Source: Xanthomonas hortorum (lineage in GTDB: Bacteria > Pseudomonadota > Gammaproteobacteria > Xanthomonadales > Xanthomonadaceae). Taken from it: 64,000 bases of DNA. A program made the translations under genes and the position numbers. Where the stretch lies: NCBI RefSeq assembly GCF_002940005.1, contig NZ_MDEF01000011.1, one strand, 5' to 3'. The notes beneath the pieces were generated by a model, which ran no database searches, had not been told where the DNA came from, and saw only the letters and a list, made by a program, of their open reading frames with translations. This document shows positions 61,098-64,000 of the stretch, piece after piece (positions within the stretch are counted from its first letter, which is position 1; each line of letters opens with the position of its first letter).

Positions 61098-61703
61098 ATG
61101 GACGTCACCACACCACTGCCATTGCAGGCCGAGCACCTGGCCGCGCTCGAACAGGCCTATGCCACGCCACCGCGCGCCTATCATCACTTCGGCCATGTGC
61201 GCGCGCTGCTGCAGCATTACGCCGAGGTCGCCGCCGGGCCGGGCTGGCAGCAGCCGGCCGAGGTCTGGCTGGCGGTGTTGTTTCACGATGCGGTGTATCA
61301 GCCCGGGCGCAGCGACAACGAGGCGGAATCTGCCAAGTGGGCGGCGCAGTGCATTCCGCGCTGGTGGCCGCAGGCGCAGGTGGATCTGCAGCGCGTGCAA
61401 AGCCTGATTCTGCTGACCGCCCGTCATGGGCAACTGCAGCCGCAGGACGTGGACGCCGAAGCGGCGTTGTTTCTGGATTGCGACATGGCGATTCTGGCCG
61501 CACCGGCAGCGGTGTTCGATGCGTACGACCGTGCCATTGTCGCCGAATACCGCGGACATGTGCCAAGCGTGCTGTTCCGGCTCAACCGCCGGCGTTTTCT
61601 GGCCGGCCTGCTCAAGCGCCCGCGCATCTTCTTGAGCGATGACTTCCATACGCGCTGTGATGCGGCCGCGCGGGCCAATCTGCGTCGGCGGCTGGGTCGC
61701 TGA
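61098..61703 (+). CDS. HD-domain-like protein (predicted metal-dependent phosphohydrolase)
   Basis: Protein of 201 residues. The HD-type motif is seen as YHHFGHVRALLQHY followed by LAVLFHDAVYQPGRSDNEAESA, with a further Asp in FLDCDMAIL, as in the HD superfamily; EAESAKWA is typical. It should hydrolyse a phosphorylated substrate or nucleotide, but which one is unknown. It follows the thpR frame by 36 bases, possibly in one transcript. Confidence 0.85.
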   Translation: MDVTTPLPLQAEHLAALEQAYATPPRAYHHFGHVRALLQHYAEVAAGPGWQQPAEVWLAVLFHDAVYQPGRSDNEAESAKWAAQCIPRWWPQAQVDLQRVQSLILLTARHGQLQPQDVDAEAALFLDCDMAILAAPAAVFDAYDRAIVAEYRGHVPSVLFRLNRRRFLAGLLKRPRIFLSDDFHTRCDAAARANLRRRLGR

Positions 61704-61765
61704 TCCGGTGCCGATGATCCTGGCGGTTCATCCAGGCACAGAAACAGCGCACGCTACAATGGCGC

Positions 61766-61948
61766 ATGCACGACAGCGCCGTTTCCGCCACCGATCCACG
61801 CCCGCAACCCCCAGAGCCGCCTGCGCCCAACGAGTGCTGCGAAAGCGGTTGCCCGTTGTGCGTGCATGATCTGTACGCCGAGGAACTGGCGCGCTACCGG
61901 CAGGCGCTGGCAGCCTGGGAAGCGCGTCAGCAAGCGGGTGCGCCGTAA
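61766..61948 (+). CDS. oxidoreductase-like domain protein (OXLD1 type)
   Basis: Protein of 60 residues with the PPEPPAPNECCESGCPLCVH motif that defines the oxidoreductase-like domain, then LYAEELARYRQALAAWEAR. The four cysteines suggest metal or redox binding. Function is not known in bacteria. It starts 63 bases after the HD gene. Confidence 0.88.
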   Translation: MHDSAVSATDPRPQPPEPPAPNECCESGCPLCVHDLYAEELARYRQALAAWEARQQAGAP

Positions 61949-61967
61949 GCGAAGCGTCGCGCTTCGC
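61949..61967 (+). terminator. hairpin just after the OXLD1-type gene
   Basis: GCGAAGC and GCTTCGC form a 7-bp stem with a GTCGC loop, immediately after the stop codon. No T-run, so termination is uncertain. Confidence 0.35.
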
Positions 61968-62017
61968 GCTGCAGCCTGGAACGATTATCTTTGAATCACT
62001 TTTTCCGATGGTGCGAC

Positions 62018-63391
62018 ATGCGACGACTTGAGATGTGGAGCGCGCTCTGCGGCGCGGCGGTGTTGGCGCTATCGGGCGCGGTCGCCGCACAGGCACCGCA
62101 ACCGGTAAGCCATGGCCGTTTCGAACAGGTGCCGGTGCTGATGCCCAAGGGCGAGCCGCAACGTGTGGTGATCTGGCTGAGCGGTGCCGGCAATGCCGCC
62201 AAGCGCCAGGCGCAGGCAGAAAGCTTGCGCGCCGATGGCGCGATGGTGGCGATGGTGGACACTGCGCATCTGTACGCGGTGCTGCGCAAGGCCGGTGGCA
62301 GCTGCGCGTTCTCGGTTGGCGATGTGGAGAACTTTTCCCGCTATCTGCAGGCCTTCTATCACATCCCCACCTACCGTCTGCCATTGCTGGTCGGCGACGG
62401 CGATGGAGCGGCACTGGCTTATGCGATCGGTGCACAAGCCAAGCCGCATGTGCTGGCCGGCGGGCTCACCGATGGGCTGTGCCCGGCGGCGGTCTCCGAC
62501 CAGGCGATCTGCCAGCCGGGCGTGCGTCCGGGCAGCAACGCGCTGCTCCCGGTGCCGCTGCAGATTCCCTGGGTGCTGGCCGGCAGCCAGGACAAGCGTT
62601 GCCCGGCCGCGACCGAAGATAGCTTCTTCAAGCAGGTGCCGCAGGCGCGTACGTTCACGCGTTCCGCCCAGGGCGATATCCTGCCGGGTCTGCGCGCTGC
62701 CGCTCGCTCGTTGGGCGAGCAGAAGGGCGTGGCGCTGCCGCCGCCGCCGGGCGGTCTGGCCGATCTGCCAGTGGTGGAAGTGCCGGCCAAACCCGACGGC
62801 GACAGCGACGACGACACCTTTGTGATCTTCGTCTCCGGTGATGGTGGCTGGGCGGGTCTGGACGAAGAAGTGGCCGACGCGCTGGCCGCGCAGGGCATTC
62901 CGGTGGTCGGCCTGGATTCGCTGCGTTACTTCTGGACCGAACGCACGCCGCAAGGCTTCGCGACCGATCTGGACCGCATCGCGCGCTTCTATGCGCAGCG
63001 TTGGCAGCGCCAGCGGGTGGTGCTGATCGGCTTTTCGCAAGGCGCAGACGTGTTGCCCGCAGCGATCAATAAGCTACCGGTTCAGACCAGGCAGAACATC
63101 CGCATGACGGCGCTGTTGTCGGTGGGCAAGCTGGCCGACTACGAGTTCCATGTCAGCAACTGGCTGGGTTCGGACGACGATGGCCTGCCGATCGCACCGG
63201 AAGTGCAGCGCCTGCCGGCCGGCACCACGGTGTGCATCTACGGCCAGGACGATGAGGACGCGCTTTGCCCGAGCCTGCCGGCGCAGGCGGCCAAGCAGGT
63301 TGGGCTGCCGGGCGATCATCACTTCAAGGGCGATTATGTCACCTTGGCCAAGGTGATCATGGAGCAGTTGCACGGGCTGTCGAAGCCGTAA
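62018..63391 (+). CDS. VirJ/AcvB-like exported hydrolase
   Basis: Exported protein of 457 residues with a signal peptide (WSALCGAAVLALSGAVAAQA). The second half is an alpha/beta-hydrolase-like domain: FVSGDGGWAGLDEEVADAL, then VVLIGFSQGADVLPAAINKL with the nucleophile Ser, an Asp in IYGQDDEDALC, and HHFKGDY with His. It matches the AcvB/VirJ family, which in other bacteria removes lysine from lysyl-phosphatidylglycerol in the periplasm. The ATG at 62018 is taken; an in-frame TTG at 61991 would add nine residues. Confidence 0.88.
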   Translation: MRRLEMWSALCGAAVLALSGAVAAQAPQPVSHGRFEQVPVLMPKGEPQRVVIWLSGAGNAAKRQAQAESLRADGAMVAMVDTAHLYAVLRKAGGSCAFSVGDVENFSRYLQAFYHIPTYRLPLLVGDGDGAALAYAIGAQAKPHVLAGGLTDGLCPAAVSDQAICQPGVRPGSNALLPVPLQIPWVLAGSQDKRCPAATEDSFFKQVPQARTFTRSAQGDILPGLRAAARSLGEQKGVALPPPPGGLADLPVVEVPAKPDGDSDDDTFVIFVSGDGGWAGLDEEVADALAAQGIPVVGLDSLRYFWTERTPQGFATDLDRIARFYAQRWQRQRVVLIGFSQGADVLPAAINKLPVQTRQNIRMTALLSVGKLADYEFHVSNWLGSDDDGLPIAPEVQRLPAGTTVCIYGQDDEDALCPSLPAQAAKQVGLPGDHHFKGDYVTLAKVIMEQLHGLSKP

Positions 63392-63452
63392 GCGAGCGGG
63401 GCATCTTTCCATCCGCAGCTTTTCCTTCAGCCGCCGACAATATCCGAAGGTG

Positions 63453-63552
63453 CTTGCGCGCGTGCCGGCGTGGGACCTTACGCGGCATGGATGCCGCGTA
63501 AGAGCCTACATGGACGTACTTGCGGCGTGTCCCATGCCGGTACGCGTGCAAG
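63453..63552 (-). repeat. covarying hairpin element, copy 2
   Basis: The outer arms CTTGCGCGCGTGCCGGCG (63453 on, 24 bases) and the matching right arm at 63529-63552 pair with a few mismatches. The core is the reverse complement of copy 1: TTACGCGGCATGGATGCCGC, then TACATGGACGTACTTGCGGC. The inner palindrome TTACGCGGCAT-GG-ATGCCGCGTAA is perfect. Confidence 0.88.
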
Positions 63553-63620
63553 TGCCCGCAGCAAACCGAAGCATTCCCACGAAACCAGCTGACTTCGTCT
63601 GCTTGTTCGGCTTGCGCGCG

Positions 63621-63717
63621 GTGCCGCATCCAGTGTCGGGACACGCCGCAAGTACGTCCATGTAGGCTCGGTGGCGGCATCCATGCCGCCACACGGTCCC
63701 GCCCCTGGACGCGGCAC
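63621..63717 (+). repeat. covarying hairpin element, copy 3
   Basis: The 22-base arms at 63621-63642 and 63696-63717 pair with only three mismatches, although their sequence differs from copies 1 and 2. The core ACACGCCGCAAGTACGTCCA is shared. The inner palindrome has become GTGGCGGCAT-CC-ATGCCGCCAC, so both sides changed together compared with TTACGCGGCAT and ATGCCGCGTAA. Confidence 0.88.
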
Positions 63718-63725
63718 CACGCTTC

Positions 63726-63872
63726 CACTTTTCGCGACTGCTGATCGGCAAGCAATGACTTTATGTAGGCGAATGCCTGCGGATTCCGCAGTCGATACTC
63801 GACGCTGCCTTCGTCTATCGCTTTGTCATGGCTTTGCCAGCGAAGGCCACGCTTCAATGCATGATCAATCAA
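63726..63872 (-). pseudogene. possible gene remnant
   Basis: A protein-like segment of about 49 residues (MIDHALKRGLRWQSHDKAID, then EGSVEYRLRNPQAFAYIKSL, LADQQSRK) reads into hairpin element copy 3 and loses sense there. It might be the N-terminus of a gene cut by the repeat, or a small protein. I do not recognise a family. Confidence 0.35.
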
Positions 63873-63926
63873 CCAGGCAACGCTGTTCCTTCAGGTGCCG
63901 AAAACGACCGACACCAACCGTTAGTG

Positions 63927-64000
63927 CTTGCGCGCGTGCCGGCATGGGACCTTACGCGGCATGGATGCCGCGTAAGAGCCTTATCTGTTCGGAATCTGGC
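63927..64000 (-). repeat. covarying hairpin element, copy 4 (truncated)
   Basis: It shares the left arm of copy 2 (CTTGCGCGCGTGCCGGCATG) and the inner palindrome TTACGCGGCAT-GG-ATGCCGCGTAA, then departs from the core after AGAGCCT and runs into unrelated sequence before the window ends. It may be a half element. Confidence 0.75.

Larger units (their letters stand above)
63392..64000. other. repeat-rich gene-free end of the window
   Basis: This 609-base stretch holds two full and one truncated copy of the covarying hairpin element and no convincing gene. A short minus-strand reading frame at about 63726-63872 (MIDHALKRGLRWQSHDKAID) looks like protein but runs into the repeats. Confidence 0.7.

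Noticed and set aside
63440..64000. CRISPR array
   Set aside because: The repeats are ~100-bp palindromic elements in both orientations with uneven spacing, unlike short direct repeats with unique spacers.

Overview
The window looks like chromosomal DNA of a Xanthomonas or a very close relative. The DNA is GC-rich. Gene content and order match that group: rpoE-rseA-mucD, lepA-lepB-rnc-era-recO, a standalone VirJ-type protein, and Xanthomonadaceae-type families such as DUF6491. Many intergenic spaces carry dispersed inverted repeats. There are no tRNA or rRNA genes, no CRISPR array and no recognisable IS transposase. The genus call is an inference from gene content, not from a database search.

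Layout. 1-3.4 kb: the end of a valine/branched-chain acyl-CoA degradation operon (acyl-CoA dehydrogenase, enoyl-CoA hydratase, 3-hydroxyisobutyryl-CoA hydrolase, 3-hydroxyisobutyrate dehydrogenase). 3.4-4.1 kb: a repeat-rich gap. 4.1-7.2 kb: a cation efflux gene and a convergent FadB/FadJ-type beta-oxidation enzyme. 7.4-10.7 kb: the sigma-E envelope-stress operon with a good sigma-E-like promoter in front. 10.8-16.3 kb: translation, secretion, RNA processing and repair genes (lepA, lepB, DUF4845, rnc, era, recO). 16.4-20.8 kb: a response regulator with a Hpt domain, rlmD, a secreted protein, a CYTH protein and a FrnE-like thioredoxin-fold protein. 20.8-26.4 kb: a flavin amine oxidase/FeS-photolyase pair, nagZ, two purine-salvage enzymes and a cold-shock protein. 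26.5-33.8 kb: a FAD monooxygenase, then the four-gene ligase-associated DNA repair module. 34.1-36.9 kb: a diguanylate cyclase, bactofilin and zinc-ribbon operon. 37.1-38.1 kb: two Ala-rich lipoproteins. 38.2-45.5 kb: thiolase, a broken autotransporter protease, an amino-acid dehydrogenase, a prolyl-4-hydroxylase-like enzyme and a YgjP-type peptidase. 45.7-49.8 kb: small proteins, a short MscS channel, and an ECF sigma/anti-sigma/DUF4097 operon. 49.9-57.7 kb: a YegD-like Hsp70, an SlyD-like isomerase, a second cation transporter, YjdM, a double DUF6491 protein, an L,D-transpeptidase and an Old Yellow Enzyme. 58-63.4 kb: an MFS exporter, a DUF2383 protein, a frameshifted 2'-5' RNA ligase, an HD protein and a VirJ-like hydrolase. 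63.4-64 kb: a second repeat-rich gap.

The most unusual material is in the spacers. One ~100-bp element occurs as three complete copies and one truncated copy, at both ends of the window. Its outer arms and its inner hairpin differ in sequence between copies, yet stay complementary within each copy; this covariation argues for selection on structure. A second family, with GAG(T/C)GGCTAACAAAA-like ends, abuts stop codons. A third, with GGGATTCGGGATTGG-type arms, fills three spacers and runs into one gene's C-terminus. Two genes (an autotransporter and thpR) are each broken by a one-base frameshift, and the autotransporter also has an in-frame stop.
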